Shown here: positions 6,929 to 15,498 of the stretch, one piece after another
Numbering within the stretch: position 1 is the first letter of the stretch
Layout: each line of letters begins with the position of its first letter
Assembly: GCA_009693435.1 (NCBI GenBank)
Contig: SHXF01000031.1
Location: 1 to 43,762, forward strand
Direction: 5' to 3'
Length of the DNA stretch: 43,762 nucleotides
Origin: Betaproteobacteria bacterium
GTDB lineage: Bacteria; Pseudomonadota; Gammaproteobacteria; Burkholderiales; SG8-39
The notes under the pieces: generated by a model
Database searches by the model: none
Told to the model about the DNA's origin: nothing
Seen by the model: only the letters and a program-made list of their open reading frames with translations
Position numbers and translations under genes: made by a program

Positions 6929-7912
6929 TCAGTCCGCTTTCACGCCCGCCTTTTTCACCACCGGTCCCCAGCGGTCGATCTCGCCGCGGATGAAGGCGGC
7001 GGCCTGCTCGGGCGTGCCACCCATCGCCTCTGTGCCCTGCGCCGCGAAGCGCTCGCGCACATCGGGCGCGTTGAGCGCTTTGACGGTCTTGGCGTTCAGG
7101 CGCGCGATGATTGCGGGCGGCGTGCCGGCAGGCGCGAGCAAGCCGTACCAGAGCGCCACATCGACGCCGGGGTAACCGGCTTCGGCGAAGGTGGGCACCT
7201 CGGGCAGCAGGCGGTTGCGCTGGGCGCTGGCCGCGCCGATCGCGCGCAGCTTGCCGGTGCGCACATGCTGGATGAGCGAAGGCGCGCCGTCGAACATCAC
7301 CTGCACCTGTCCGCTGATGAGATCCGCGACCGCGGGGCCGCTGCCCTTGTAGGGCACGTGCAGCAGGTCGGCGCCGGTGGCGCTTTTGAACAATTCGCCC
7401 GCCATATGCGGCGCGCCGCCATTGCCGGAGGAAGCGAAGCTGAACCTGTCCGGCTGCGCTTTGGCGAGCGCGACCAACTCCTGCACCGTGTTCGCCTTCA
7501 CCCCGCCATTGATGGTCATGATGAGTGGCAGGCGCGCGAGCATGGTGATCGGCGCGAAATCGCGTATCGAGTCGTAGGGCAGCCTGGCGTAGAGATGCGG
7601 CCCGATGCCATGGGTGGTGATCGAATTCTGCAGCAGGGTGTAGCCGTCGGGCGCGGCTTTGGCGACTGCGTCGGCGGCGATGGTGCCGCTCGCGCCGGCA
7701 CGGTTTTCCACCAGCAGCGGCTGGCCTAAGGCCTCCGCCAGCTTCGCGCCTATCAGGCGCGCGATGAAATCCGCCGCGCCGCCGGGCGGAACGGTGACGA
7801 TGAGGCGCACCGGACGGCTGGGATACGCGTCGCTGCTTTGCGCGTGCGCAGTGGCAATGGCAAGCGGAGAAAAAATCAGCAGGCAGGCAAGCGCACGATT
7901 CACCAGTTTCAT
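6929..7912 (-). CDS. Bug/TctC-family periplasmic solute-binding protein
   Basis: A 327-residue tripartite tricarboxylate transporter-type binding protein. There is a clear signal peptide (MKLVNRALACLLIFSPLAIATAHA, cleavage near residue 24). Mature hallmarks are YPSRPVRLIVTVPPGGAADFIAR, VENRAGASGTIAADAVAKAAPDGYTLL, HVPYKGSGPAVADLISGQVQVMFD and EVPTFAEAGYPGVD. These proteins bind carboxylates or related small acids. No TctA/TctB membrane genes are in the window, so it may act as an orphan sensor or share a distant transporter. A strong AAGGAG precedes the ATG. It lies between amidase and MmgE/PrpD, with 10 and 3 bases on either side. Confidence 0.95.
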   Translation of the reverse strand: MKLVNRALACLLIFSPLAIATAHAQSSDAYPSRPVRLIVTVPPGGAADFIARLIGAKLAEALGQPLLVENRAGASGTIAADAVAKAAPDGYTLLQNSITTHGIGPHLYARLPYDSIRDFAPITMLARLPLIMTINGGVKANTVQELVALAKAQPDRFSFASSGNGGAPHMAGELFKSATGADLLHVPYKGSGPAVADLISGQVQVMFDGAPSLIQHVRTGKLRAIGAASAQRNRLLPEVPTFAEAGYPGVDVALWYGLLAPAGTPPAIIARLNAKTVKALNAPDVRERFAAQGTEAMGGTPEQAAAFIRGEIDRWGPVVKKAGVKAD

Positions 7913-7922
7913 TGCGCGCTCC

Positions 7923-9428
7923 TTATTTCACCTGTTTTGCCAGCGGGTCGTCGACCGGCTGTTTCGCGAGCCAGGCTAGGTTCGGCAGCGGCCGCGCGGT
8001 GACCGGGTCGGCGGCGAGCACCTGTTCGAGCGCCATCGCCGCCTGCATCAGGAACGCATCCTGGCCGCGGCGCGCGACCAGCTGCAGGCCGAAGGGCAGG
8101 CCGCGGTCGTCCACGCCGCAGGGTATCGAGATGCAGGGATGGTTGAGCAGGGTGATGGCATAGGTCATGCGCACCCAGTCGATATAGTTCGACACCGCGT
8201 GCTCGCCGATATGCGAGGGAAAGATGTCGTGCTTGGGCCAGGGATATACGCCCGTGGTCGGCAGGATGAGCAGCTCGCAGTCGGCAAAAAAATCCTGCGC
8301 CGCGCGGTACAGCCTGGTCCAGGCGACATGCGCTTCGGCGATGTCGAAGGTGCCGAGCTTCAGCCCGGCTTCGTAATTGCCGGTGACCAGGCGCCCCCAC
8401 TTGCCCGGCTGCTCGCGCATCCTGTCCTGCCAGGTGCCGACGAAGACGAAGGCGCGCAGTGTCTCGTAGATGCGATCCGCGCCGCGGAAATCGGGCGATG
8501 CGTTCGCGGCGTCGCGAAACAGGCCGCGCAGCCCCGAGGTACGCGCCTCGAACAGCGAGCTAAGCCTGGACTCGATCGGCGCAAAGCCGCCCAGGTCGGG
8601 AGTGAACGCCACGCGCAGCCGCGACAGGTCGGCGGGCGCCAGGTCGTGGCGCAAAGCGGGATCGACATGCCCGGCGAGCGGATCGCGCGGGTTGTCGCTC
8701 GCCATAGCGGCGAGCATCAGCAACACGTCGCGCGCGCTGCGTCCCATCGGTCCTTCCACATTGAGAGGGGTGGGACCGAAGGGCCGCGTTTCAGAGGGCA
8801 CCAGGCCGGCCGTGGGACGCATGCCGGTGATGCCGCAGAACGACGCGGGTATGCGCAGGCTGCCGGCATTGTCCGAGCCGTGCGCGAGCGGCAGCATGCC
8901 GGTGGCAAGCGCGATCGCCGAGCCGCCGGAGGAGCCGCCGCAAGTGAGCGGCGGCGCGAACGGATTGCCCGACACGCCGTAGACCGGGTTGAAGGTGTTG
9001 CCGCCCGCGCCCCATTCGGGCGTATTGGTCTTGAAGCAGACGATGCCGCCGGCGCGGCGCAGGGTGGCGACCAGCGCGGCATCTTTCTCCGGCACCTGGT
9101 CCTTGTAGACCATCGAGCCGTAGGTGGTGCGCAGGCCCTGGGTGTCCACCAGGTCTTTGATGCCGATCGGCAGGCCGTGCAGCAGGCCGAGCGCATCGCC
9201 GCGCATGACCGCGCGTTCGGCCTCGCGCGCCTCGCGCAGCGCGCGCTCGCGGTCGATGGCGACCACGCCGTTGACCTGGGCGTTGACCGCTTCGATACGT
9301 GTCAGGCAGGAGGCGAGCAGTTCGACGGGGGAGAGTTTTTTCGCGCCGATCAGGAAGCGCGCCTCGCTGGCGCTCAGGTCGCAGGGTTGCATTCGGGGCT
9401 CGCGGTTTTCATTGGGCAGGAAGCGCAT
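7923..9428 (-). CDS. amidase signature family hydrolase
   Basis: A 501-residue amidase-signature enzyme. The Ser-cisSer-Lys triad is visible: Lys91 (PIGIKDLVD), Ser166 (CGGSSGGSA) and nucleophile Ser190 (GSDNAGSLRIPA); the 24-residue spacing between the two serines equals that in the family. The usual Gly-Gly before the nucleophile is Ala-Gly here. It would hydrolyse a carboxamide to acid plus ammonia in the cytoplasm. The start could be 9428 or the internal ATG at 9392; neither has a strong Shine-Dalgarno sequence. It is the first gene of the amidase-Bug-MmgE/PrpD operon and diverges from an MFS gene. Confidence 0.93.
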   Translation of the reverse strand: MRFLPNENREPRMQPCDLSASEARFLIGAKKLSPVELLASCLTRIEAVNAQVNGVVAIDRERALREAREAERAVMRGDALGLLHGLPIGIKDLVDTQGLRTTYGSMVYKDQVPEKDAALVATLRRAGGIVCFKTNTPEWGAGGNTFNPVYGVSGNPFAPPLTCGGSSGGSAIALATGMLPLAHGSDNAGSLRIPASFCGITGMRPTAGLVPSETRPFGPTPLNVEGPMGRSARDVLLMLAAMASDNPRDPLAGHVDPALRHDLAPADLSRLRVAFTPDLGGFAPIESRLSSLFEARTSGLRGLFRDAANASPDFRGADRIYETLRAFVFVGTWQDRMREQPGKWGRLVTGNYEAGLKLGTFDIAEAHVAWTRLYRAAQDFFADCELLILPTTGVYPWPKHDIFPSHIGEHAVSNYIDWVRMTYAITLLNHPCISIPCGVDDRGLPFGLQLVARRGQDAFLMQAAMALEQVLAADPVTARPLPNLAWLAKQPVDDPLAKQVK

Positions 9429-9573
9429 TTTCCCGCAAATAGCGGGAGAGCGACGGGCAGGAGCGGAAGTAAAGATTTGCCCACAGCGTGTGCCGGGTCA
9501 TGTGTCAGTTCCTTCCCGGCGATCGCGGGCCGCATTCTGCGATACTTCCGGCTGCCTCCTACCCCGGATCGTC

Positions 9574-10794
9574 ATGTCTTCCCAGCAGTCCTTTGCCGCG
9601 CTCCGCCATCCCGGATACCGCGCGTATTTCTTCACCTCCGCCATCGCCATGATGGCCGACAACATCGAGCATGTGATCAGCTACTGGATGTTGTACGAGA
9701 AGTTCCACTCGCCGGCGCTGGGCGGGGTGGCCATCCTCACGCACTGGCTGCCGTTCCTGTTCCTGTCCATCCATGCCGGGGCGCTCGCCGACCGCTTCGA
9801 CAAGAGGCGGCTGATACAGATAGGGCAGGGCCTGTTCGCCCTGGCGTCGCTGGGCTGGGGGCTGCTGTTTTTCACCGACCAGCTCGAGGCCTGGCATGCG
9901 GTGGTGCTGCTCACCATACACGGCCTGGCGGGCGTCATCTGGGCGACGCCCGGGCAGGTCATCGTCCACGACATGGTCGGAAAAGAGCACCTGCAAAGCG
10001 CGATCCGCCTGAATGCGACCGCACGCTTTCTCGGCGTGCTGATGGGACCGGGCGTGGGCGGGGTGCTGCTGCTCGCGCTCGGGCCGGCCTACGGTCTGCT
10101 CGCCAACATGCTGTTCTTCCTGCCGCTGATATTCTGGCTGCGTCGCGCGCCCTACGGCATGGTGAAGCCGCGCGCGCCGGGCGCGCCGGCGCGCGGCACC
10201 GGCTTTGCCGAGTTGCGCGACGCGCTGCGCGAAGCTGCGGGCAACCGCACCGTGATCTCGATGATCGTGCTCGGCGGCGCCTCGTCGCTGCTGATCGGCA
10301 GCGCCTACATGGCGCAGATGCCCGAATTTGCGCACGACCTGGGCTCGGAGCGGGCCGACTGGTCATACAGCGTGCTGCTCGCCGCCAATGCCGCAGGCGC
10401 GTTCGCGGGCGGCATGATCCTGGAGAGCCGCAGCCTGTTGCGCGCCAGTCCGGGCACAGCGATCGCGCTGACCTTCCTCTGGTGCGTCGCGATCGGCGGC
10501 TTCGCGATGTCCACCAGCTACCCGCTGGCGGTGCTGCTTATGCTGATCGCGGGATTCCTCTACCTGACTTCGAGCTCGATGTCGCAGACCCTGGTGCAGA
10601 TGCATGCGCCGGAGCATCTGCGCGGGCGCCTGGTGGGCGTGTACAACATGGCCAACAACGGCCTGCGCGCGTTCAGCGGCATCACCGTAGGCATCGTCGG
10701 CAGCCTGATCGGCATCCACTGGTCGCTCGCGCTCGCGGCGCTGGTGCTGCTCACCGTCACCCTGGGCCTGCTGGCCTTTACCCGGCGGAACTAA
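9574..10794 (+). CDS. MFS transporter (EntS/MFS_3-like)
   Basis: A 406-residue major facilitator with about 11-12 hydrophobic segments. The cytoplasmic loop motif between helices 2 and 3 is present as GALADRFDKRRLIQIGQG (about residues 58-75). The N-terminus (SFAALRHPGYRAYFFTSAIAMMADNIEHV) resembles the EntS/MFS_3 group of drug and siderophore exporters. I chose the ATG at 9574 because the 150 residues upstream in this frame lack hydrophobic character and run opposite the amidase gene. The substrate is unknown. It diverges from the amidase operon, with 145 bases between. Confidence 0.88.
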   Translation: MSSQQSFAALRHPGYRAYFFTSAIAMMADNIEHVISYWMLYEKFHSPALGGVAILTHWLPFLFLSIHAGALADRFDKRRLIQIGQGLFALASLGWGLLFFTDQLEAWHAVVLLTIHGLAGVIWATPGQVIVHDMVGKEHLQSAIRLNATARFLGVLMGPGVGGVLLLALGPAYGLLANMLFFLPLIFWLRRAPYGMVKPRAPGAPARGTGFAELRDALREAAGNRTVISMIVLGGASSLLIGSAYMAQMPEFAHDLGSERADWSYSVLLAANAAGAFAGGMILESRSLLRASPGTAIALTFLWCVAIGGFAMSTSYPLAVLLMLIAGFLYLTSSSMSQTLVQMHAPEHLRGRLVGVYNMANNGLRAFSGITVGIVGSLIGIHWSLALAALVLLTVTLGLLAFTRRN

Positions 10795-10966
10795 AGCCGG
10801 AATGTCGATACATCCCTGAGCCACACGTCGCCCCCGAACAGGCGACGTATTCGTCCGTGCGCCTGCGGTGCAATCGTGAACCAGGCTTCGGGATAACGAC
10901 AGCAGGCGAGTGCACTGCCTGTCCTTGTCGAAATTTTTTACACTAGGAGTAACGAGCAACTGTGTT

Positions 10967-11269
10967 CTAGCGAGCAACCGTGGCCGTCAATTTCACCCCC
11001 AACGCCTTGCAGACGCGCTGGACTGTGTCCAGACGTGGCTGCGCATTGGGTCGAAGCGCCTTGTACAGCGCCTCACGCTTGATGCCACTGGCTTTCGCGA
11101 TTTCCGTCATCCCCCGGGATTTGGCGATATAACCCAATGCGGCGGCAAGCTCGCCGGGTTCGCCTTCTTCCAGGACCTGGCGCAGATACTCGGCCACATC
11201 CGCATCACTCTTGATGTGTTCCGCCATATCGAAGTCGGGCAATGCGCTTATCTTTGTTTTCTTGCTCAT
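10967..11269 (-). CDS. addiction-module antidote protein, HigA-like
   Basis: A 100-residue protein of the putative addiction-module antidote family. Residues 18-35 (IKSDADVAEYLRQVLEEG) and 40-60 match the family start; the C-terminal half is an XRE-type helix-turn-helix (GMTEIAKASGIKREALYKAL, then PRLDTVQRVCKALGVKL). Unlike VapB-type modules, it lies downstream of its toxin, with 5 bases between. It should bind both the RelE/ParE-like toxin and the operon promoter. Confidence 0.9.
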   Translation of the reverse strand: MSKKTKISALPDFDMAEHIKSDADVAEYLRQVLEEGEPGELAAALGYIAKSRGMTEIAKASGIKREALYKALRPNAQPRLDTVQRVCKALGVKLTATVAR

Positions 11270-11274
11270 ATTGA

Positions 11275-11571
11275 TTACTCCGTCAATGTGGATGCCAAGG
11301 CTTTGGCCGATTCAATGTCCCTGGTTTGGCTGCTTTTATCGCCACCGCCGAGCATCACAATCAGGATTTTGCGGCGTTGAACGAAGTACATTCGCCAACC
11401 GGGGCCAAAAAATTCCCGCATTTCCTGTACGCCATCGCCCACTGGCGCCACATCACCCAATAAGCCGCGCGTCGCCTTTTCAAGTCGACGCAGCAGACGA
11501 ATTCTCGTCGGGCGGTCTTTGAGACTATCGAACCATTCGTCGAATTCGGGTGTGTGTTTTACGGCGAACAT
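11275..11571 (-). CDS. RelE/ParE-family toxin, HigB-like
   Basis: A 98-residue toxin of the phage-derived Gp49/HigB-like branch of the RelE/ParE fold: MFAVKHTPEFDEWFDSLKD, RIRLLRRLEKATRGLLGDVAPVGDGVQEMREFFGPGWRMYFVQ, ILIVMLGGGDKSSQTRDIESAKALA. The Arg/Tyr-rich central strand and the GGGDKSSQ block are typical. The start at 11571 fits the family N-terminus; a longer in-frame extension to 11679 crosses the putative promoter. It is the first gene of the toxin-antidote pair, predicted to block translation by mRNA cleavage. Confidence 0.9.
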   Translation of the reverse strand: MFAVKHTPEFDEWFDSLKDRPTRIRLLRRLEKATRGLLGDVAPVGDGVQEMREFFGPGWRMYFVQRRKILIVMLGGGDKSSQTRDIESAKALASTLTE

Positions 11572-11578
11572 TCGGACA

Positions 11579-11607
11579 ATTGTAATCGATCGAGGACACA
11601 TTGCCCA
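11579..11607 (-). promoter_or_regulatory. putative promoter of the HigBA-like operon, leaderless
   Basis: On minus, TGGGCA (11607-11602), a 17-bp spacer and TACAAT (11584-11579). The toxin ATG begins 8 bases after the -10 box, the same distance as in the RHH-VapC promoter, and no Shine-Dalgarno sequence lies between. Confidence 0.45.
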
Positions 11608-11860
11608 TGCGTTATCCGGAACGGCGAAAGCATTGTCTGGTGCCGGCACTAACAAAAACCACCGATTGATTCTGGGCAAAAGCAGCTAGCCATCCGGGCC
11701 ATCTTTTCCGACTTACTAGCGAAGAATCGACCCTTGGCGCAGATTCCCTGCGAGTTTCGGTATTATTCGAGTGTTTGTTGGCTGGGGTGCATTGAGCGCT
11801 GACTACCCGGCCTGTGTAACTCGCGGTGAATCGACGAAGCAACCGAAGCCGAGAACCGCA

Positions 11861-12241
11861 TCAACCCCGTAGCACCGCCCAAACGAGTGCAGCCCATCCC
11901 GCAATGAACGCCAGCCCGCCGAACGGCGTAATTGCGCCCAATCCGCGCATGCCCGTCAATGCCAACACATACAGACTGCCGGAGAAGAGCACGATGCCGG
12001 CAGCCATCAGAAAGCCGGCCCACTTGAGCGGCGCTGACTTCGGCAGGTGAAGCGCCAGCAGGCCGACCGCGAACAGGCCGAGCGCATGAACCATCTGGTA
12101 CTCGACCGCGGTGCGCCACACGACAAGCATGTCCCCGCCAAGGTGCCCCTTCAGTGCGTGTGCGCCGAAGGCGCCCAACGCGACACCGATCAGCGCCGCA
12201 ACGGCGCCAATCGAGATGCACAGTTTTGCGCTCCTGGGCAA
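11861..12241 (-). CDS. DUF423 family inner-membrane protein
   Basis: About 126 residues with four hydrophobic helices, matching DUF423 (YgdD-like): [20 protein letters not shown], then [39 protein letters not shown] and [20 protein letters not shown]. The GAFGAHAL and [12 protein letters not shown] blocks are family signatures. There is no ATG: a TTG at 12241 has AAGGAG 9 bases upstream and is chosen; an earlier TTG at 12259 lacks a ribosome site. Function is unknown across the family. It lies alone between toxin-antidote genes and trpS. Confidence 0.88.
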   Translation of the reverse strand: MPRSAKLCISIGAVAALIGVALGAFGAHALKGHLGGDMLVVWRTAVEYQMVHALGLFAVGLLALHLPKSAPLKWAGFLMAAGIVLFSGSLYVLALTGMRGLGAITPFGGLAFIAGWAALVWAVLRG

Positions 12242-12423
12242 GGCGGGTTGCTCCTTCAATACGGCAGTGGGGATGCGCTATGTGCGCCGGGTACGGCAGC
12301 TATGGCTATATCAAAAATAATCGTCAATGGCTCGTAGAGAGCCGTATTATGGTGATACTACCGTTATAAAGTTTCAAATTGTCGCAACAGTGTGGGCATG
12401 TAAAAATGTTTCCGGGCGCTTGT

Positions 12424-13770
12424 TCAGACTTCCTCGTCTTTGAAAATTTCCAGACTCAAAGCCACTTCCTTGTCCGTCACGCCCGGCCCCGGGCCGACTT
12501 GAGCGCCCAGCGCGGCGAGGCCTGCGGCTCCCTGTTGTTGCAATTGCACTATGGCCAGGCCGGCATCCTTGGGGGAGGCAAAGCCGGCACTTTGCAGCAG
12601 CACGCGGCCCTGGGCGCCCACCAGCTTGAAGTAGAACTGACCGTCTGGTTCCCGGTATTGCTTGAATGCGGGCCGGGCGACGCGTGTCGACCTGGCGGCT
12701 CGATTTTTGGCAGCCCCGCCCGCGGACGCTGAAGCGCCCGCCGAGGAACCCGACGAAGCCAATGCGCGCAGCCCCACGGCATGCCGCAGTTCCTTGATCA
12801 AGGGCGTGGCCAATTCGCGCGCCTTTGCCGCTCCCTCGAGCAGGATGGCATCGACTTGCGCAGGGTTGTCGATCAGCGCCTGGTATTGCGAACGCATCGG
12901 CGCAATTTCGCTTTCGATGCGTTCAAGCAACATTTGCTTGGCGTCGCCCCAGGCAATGCCCTCTGCGTAAGCTCTGGACAGGGCCGCCGTTTCCTCGGCA
13001 CTCGCAAACGCCTGGTAGATCTGAAACAAGGCGGAACCTTCCGTGTTTTTTGGCTCGCCGGGAGCGCGTGAATCGGTGAGGATGCCCGCGATCAATTTGC
13101 GCAGTTGAGCGCTGCTGGAAAACAAGGGGATGGTGTTGTCGTAACTCTTGCTCATCTTGCGGCCATCCAGGCCCGGGAGCATGGACACCGATTCTTCAAT
13201 CACCGCTTCGGGCAGCACCAGATGCTCGCCGTACAGGTGGTTGAAACTGGAGGCCATGTCGCGGGCCATTTCGATGTGCTGGACCTGGTCGCGGCCCACC
13301 GGCACTTTGTGCGCCTTGAACATCAGGATATCCGCGCCCATCAGCACCGGGTACATGAACAGTCCCGCGGTGACATCGGTATCGGGGTCATGGCCTGCGG
13401 CATTGTTCTTGTCCACCGAGGCTTTGTAGGCATGCGCTCGGTTGAGCAACCCTTTGCCGGTGGCGCAGGTCAGGAACCAGGTGAGTTCGGGAATTTCCGG
13501 AATGTCGGACTGGCGGTAAAACGTCACGCGCTCGGGATCAAGACCCGCGGCAATCCAGCTGGCGGCAATTTCCAGGGTGGAGCGCTGGATGCGTTCGGGT
13601 TCGTCGCACTTGATCAGCGCGTGGTAGTCCGCCAGAAAATAAAATCCCTGGGTTGCCGGGTTGCGGCTGGCCTGGACAGTGGGACGAATGGCGCCCACGT
13701 AATTGCCCAGGTGAGGCGTGCCCGTGGTGGTGATGCCGGTGAGAACCCGGATGCGCTGGTTGGTGGTCAT
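12424..13770 (-). CDS. trpS: tryptophan--tRNA ligase
   Basis: A 448-residue class I aminoacyl-tRNA synthetase charging tRNA-Trp. Signatures are the HIGH-equivalent TGTPHLGNYVGA (about residues 16-27) and KMSKS at 205-209 (GLDGRKMSKSYDN). The catalytic and anticodon parts end near residue 345. An Ala/Ser-rich linker and a C-terminal domain follow (FKQYREPDGQFYFKLVGAQG, LQSAGF, then DAGLAIVQLQQQG) that resembles DUF1508/YegP units. As I recall, similar extensions occur in betaproteobacterial TrpS. The start at 13770 is chosen over an upstream alternative start at 13851 because homology begins at MTTNQRIRVLTG. Confidence 0.95.
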   Translation of the reverse strand: MTTNQRIRVLTGITTTGTPHLGNYVGAIRPTVQASRNPATQGFYFLADYHALIKCDEPERIQRSTLEIAASWIAAGLDPERVTFYRQSDIPEIPELTWFLTCATGKGLLNRAHAYKASVDKNNAAGHDPDTDVTAGLFMYPVLMGADILMFKAHKVPVGRDQVQHIEMARDMASSFNHLYGEHLVLPEAVIEESVSMLPGLDGRKMSKSYDNTIPLFSSSAQLRKLIAGILTDSRAPGEPKNTEGSALFQIYQAFASAEETAALSRAYAEGIAWGDAKQMLLERIESEIAPMRSQYQALIDNPAQVDAILLEGAAKARELATPLIKELRHAVGLRALASSGSSAGASASAGGAAKNRAARSTRVARPAFKQYREPDGQFYFKLVGAQGRVLLQSAGFASPKDAGLAIVQLQQQGAAGLAALGAQVGPGPGVTDKEVALSLEIFKDEEV

Positions 13771-13866
13771 GGCATTCTTGAAAAGGAGAAAAGGTTTGAG
13801 CGGTATTTTATCGGTCGTTATCCGATGGCCGGTGAAGATGGCGCGGCCCACTCCGGCACGTCGCTC

Positions 13867-14850
13867 TCACTCTATCTGTATGTTCGCCTCTTTCACCACT
13901 TTCGCCCAGCGCGGAATCTCCGAGCGGATCAATGCGGTGAACACTTCGGGGGCGCCGCCGCCGATCTCGTTGCCTTGCGCGAGTATCGACTCGCGCACCG
14001 CGGGCATGGCCAGCACCTGGTTCACCGATTCGTTGATGCGGTCGACAATCTCGCGCGCGGTGCCGCGCGGCACGATCACGCCCTGCCAGTTGCTGATCAC
14101 CAGCGACGGGTAGCCGGCCTCGACGAAGGTCGGCACCTCGGGCGCGACGCCGAGGCGCTTCTCCGAGGTGACCGCGATCGGGCGCGCCCTGCCGGCGCGC
14201 AGCGAGGGCAGGGCGGCATAGGTCATCTCGAACATCATCGGCAGGTGTCCCGCCATCAGGTCGGCGCCCGCCGGCGCGCCGCCCTTGTAGGGCACGTGGG
14301 TGATGTCCACGCCGGCCAGGATGCGGAAGATCTCGCCCGACAGATGATGCGGTCCGCCCACGCCCGATGAGCCGAAGGTGTATTTGCCGGGATTCGCTTT
14401 GAGGACCGCAACCAGTTCGGCGACGTTTTTCGCCGGCACGGACGGATTGACCATCAGCACCAGCGGCGATTTTTCCATCAGCACCACATGGACGAGATCG
14501 CGCAGCGGGTCGTAGGGCAGCGACTTCATCAGGCTGACGTTGGCCGCCATGGGCGCGAGGTTGCCGGTGCCCAGGGTGTAGCCATCGGGAGGTGCCTTGG
14601 AGACGATGTCCACGCCGATCACGCCGCCCGCGCCGGCGCGGTTCTCGACGACGATGGATTGGCCCCAGAGTTCGCTCAGCCGCGTCGCGACCTGGCGGGC
14701 GCGCAGGTCGATGAAGCCGCCCGGCGCATACGGAACGATCCAGCGCACCGTCCTGGCCGGATAGCGCTGGGCGAAGGACGCCGAGGGCAGGCCGAGCGCG
14801 CAGCATGCGCAGAGCAGGATCAGGGCGCGGAGCAGGAGGGGCATTGTCAT
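13867..14850 (-). CDS. Bug/TctC-family periplasmic solute-binding protein (second)
   Basis: About 327 residues from the ATG at 14850; a signal peptide (MTMPLLLRALILLCACCALGL, then PSASFA) precedes mature RYPARTVRWIVPYAPGGFIDL. Family blocks: VENRAGAGGVIGVDIVSKAPPDGYTLG, THVPYKGGAPAGADLMAGHLPMMF, EVPTFVEAGYPSLV. A longer in-frame start at 14913 would put a hydrophilic stretch before the signal peptide and is rejected. It binds an unknown carboxylate in the periplasm. It is a single gene, divergent from the MaoC/CoA-ligase cluster, so its ligand may be a precursor for that cluster; this is inference. Confidence 0.93.
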   Translation of the reverse strand: MTMPLLLRALILLCACCALGLPSASFAQRYPARTVRWIVPYAPGGFIDLRARQVATRLSELWGQSIVVENRAGAGGVIGVDIVSKAPPDGYTLGTGNLAPMAANVSLMKSLPYDPLRDLVHVVLMEKSPLVLMVNPSVPAKNVAELVAVLKANPGKYTFGSSGVGGPHHLSGEIFRILAGVDITHVPYKGGAPAGADLMAGHLPMMFEMTYAALPSLRAGRARPIAVTSEKRLGVAPEVPTFVEAGYPSLVISNWQGVIVPRGTAREIVDRINESVNQVLAMPAVRESILAQGNEIGGGAPEVFTALIRSEIPRWAKVVKEANIQIE

Positions 14851-15011
14851 GATGTTTGGTTCTTGGAGGCAACCTGCTCGATAGCGCAAGGGTAGCGCCA
14901 TGGAATACTGCACTGCAAGTGTGGGTGAATGCGCGAACGGCGGACCCCGCGGGGAAGCGCCTGCACCGTGGGTTAATATACGCGCTCTTTTCGCCCCGAT
15001 ATGCCCCTCGC

Positions 15012-15473
15012 ATGGCTCAACTCAAACTCGCTTCCCTCGGCGACCTGCGGCCGCTGGTCGGCACCGAAATGGCGGCCAGCGACTGGTTCCTCATCAGCCA
15101 GGAACGCATCGACGCCTTTGCCACGGCAACCGACGACCTGCAGTGGATCCACACCGATGCGGCGCGTGCCGCTGCGGAATCGCCTTACGGCGGCACGGTG
15201 GCGCATGGCTTTCTCACGCTTTCAGTGTTGCCGCACCTGATGCAGCAGGCCATCGAATTGAGCGGCGTGCGCATGGGTATCAACTACGGGTTGAACCGGG
15301 TGCGCTTTACCGGGCCGGTACCGGCCGGCGCGCGCATTCGCGCGCACTTCACGCTGGCGCGGCTGGAGGACCTGCCCGGCGGGGTGCAGACCACCTGGTC
15401 GGTGCGCGTGGAACGCGAGAGCGTAGACAAGCCCGTCCTGGTTGCCGAATGGCTCACGCGCCGCTTCGAGTAG
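15012..15473 (+). CDS. MaoC-like (R)-specific enoyl-CoA hydratase
   Basis: A 153-residue single hot-dog-fold MaoC dehydratase of the NodN-like subgroup. The catalytic Asp/His pair fits Asp42 and His47 in TATDDLQWIHTDAARAAAESPYGGTVAHGFLTLSVLP, with the supporting AHGF motif at 64-67. Such enzymes hydrate trans-2-enoyl-CoA to (R)-3-hydroxyacyl-CoA. The start at 15012 matches the family N-terminus. The gene is followed 25 bases later by an acyl-CoA ligase, consistent with activation and processing of an acid through CoA thioesters. Confidence 0.92.
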   Translation: MAQLKLASLGDLRPLVGTEMAASDWFLISQERIDAFATATDDLQWIHTDAARAAAESPYGGTVAHGFLTLSVLPHLMQQAIELSGVRMGINYGLNRVRFTGPVPAGARIRAHFTLARLEDLPGGVQTTWSVRVERESVDKPVLVAEWLTRRFE

Positions 15474-15498
15474 ACCCCGCCGCGCGCCGCTGCACCGG

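Noticed and set aside
8139..10946. A 935-codon open frame on plus
   Set aside because: It runs antisense to the amidase and out of frame with the MFS gene; composition is Arg/Ala-rich with no domains. It is a shadow caused by high GC.
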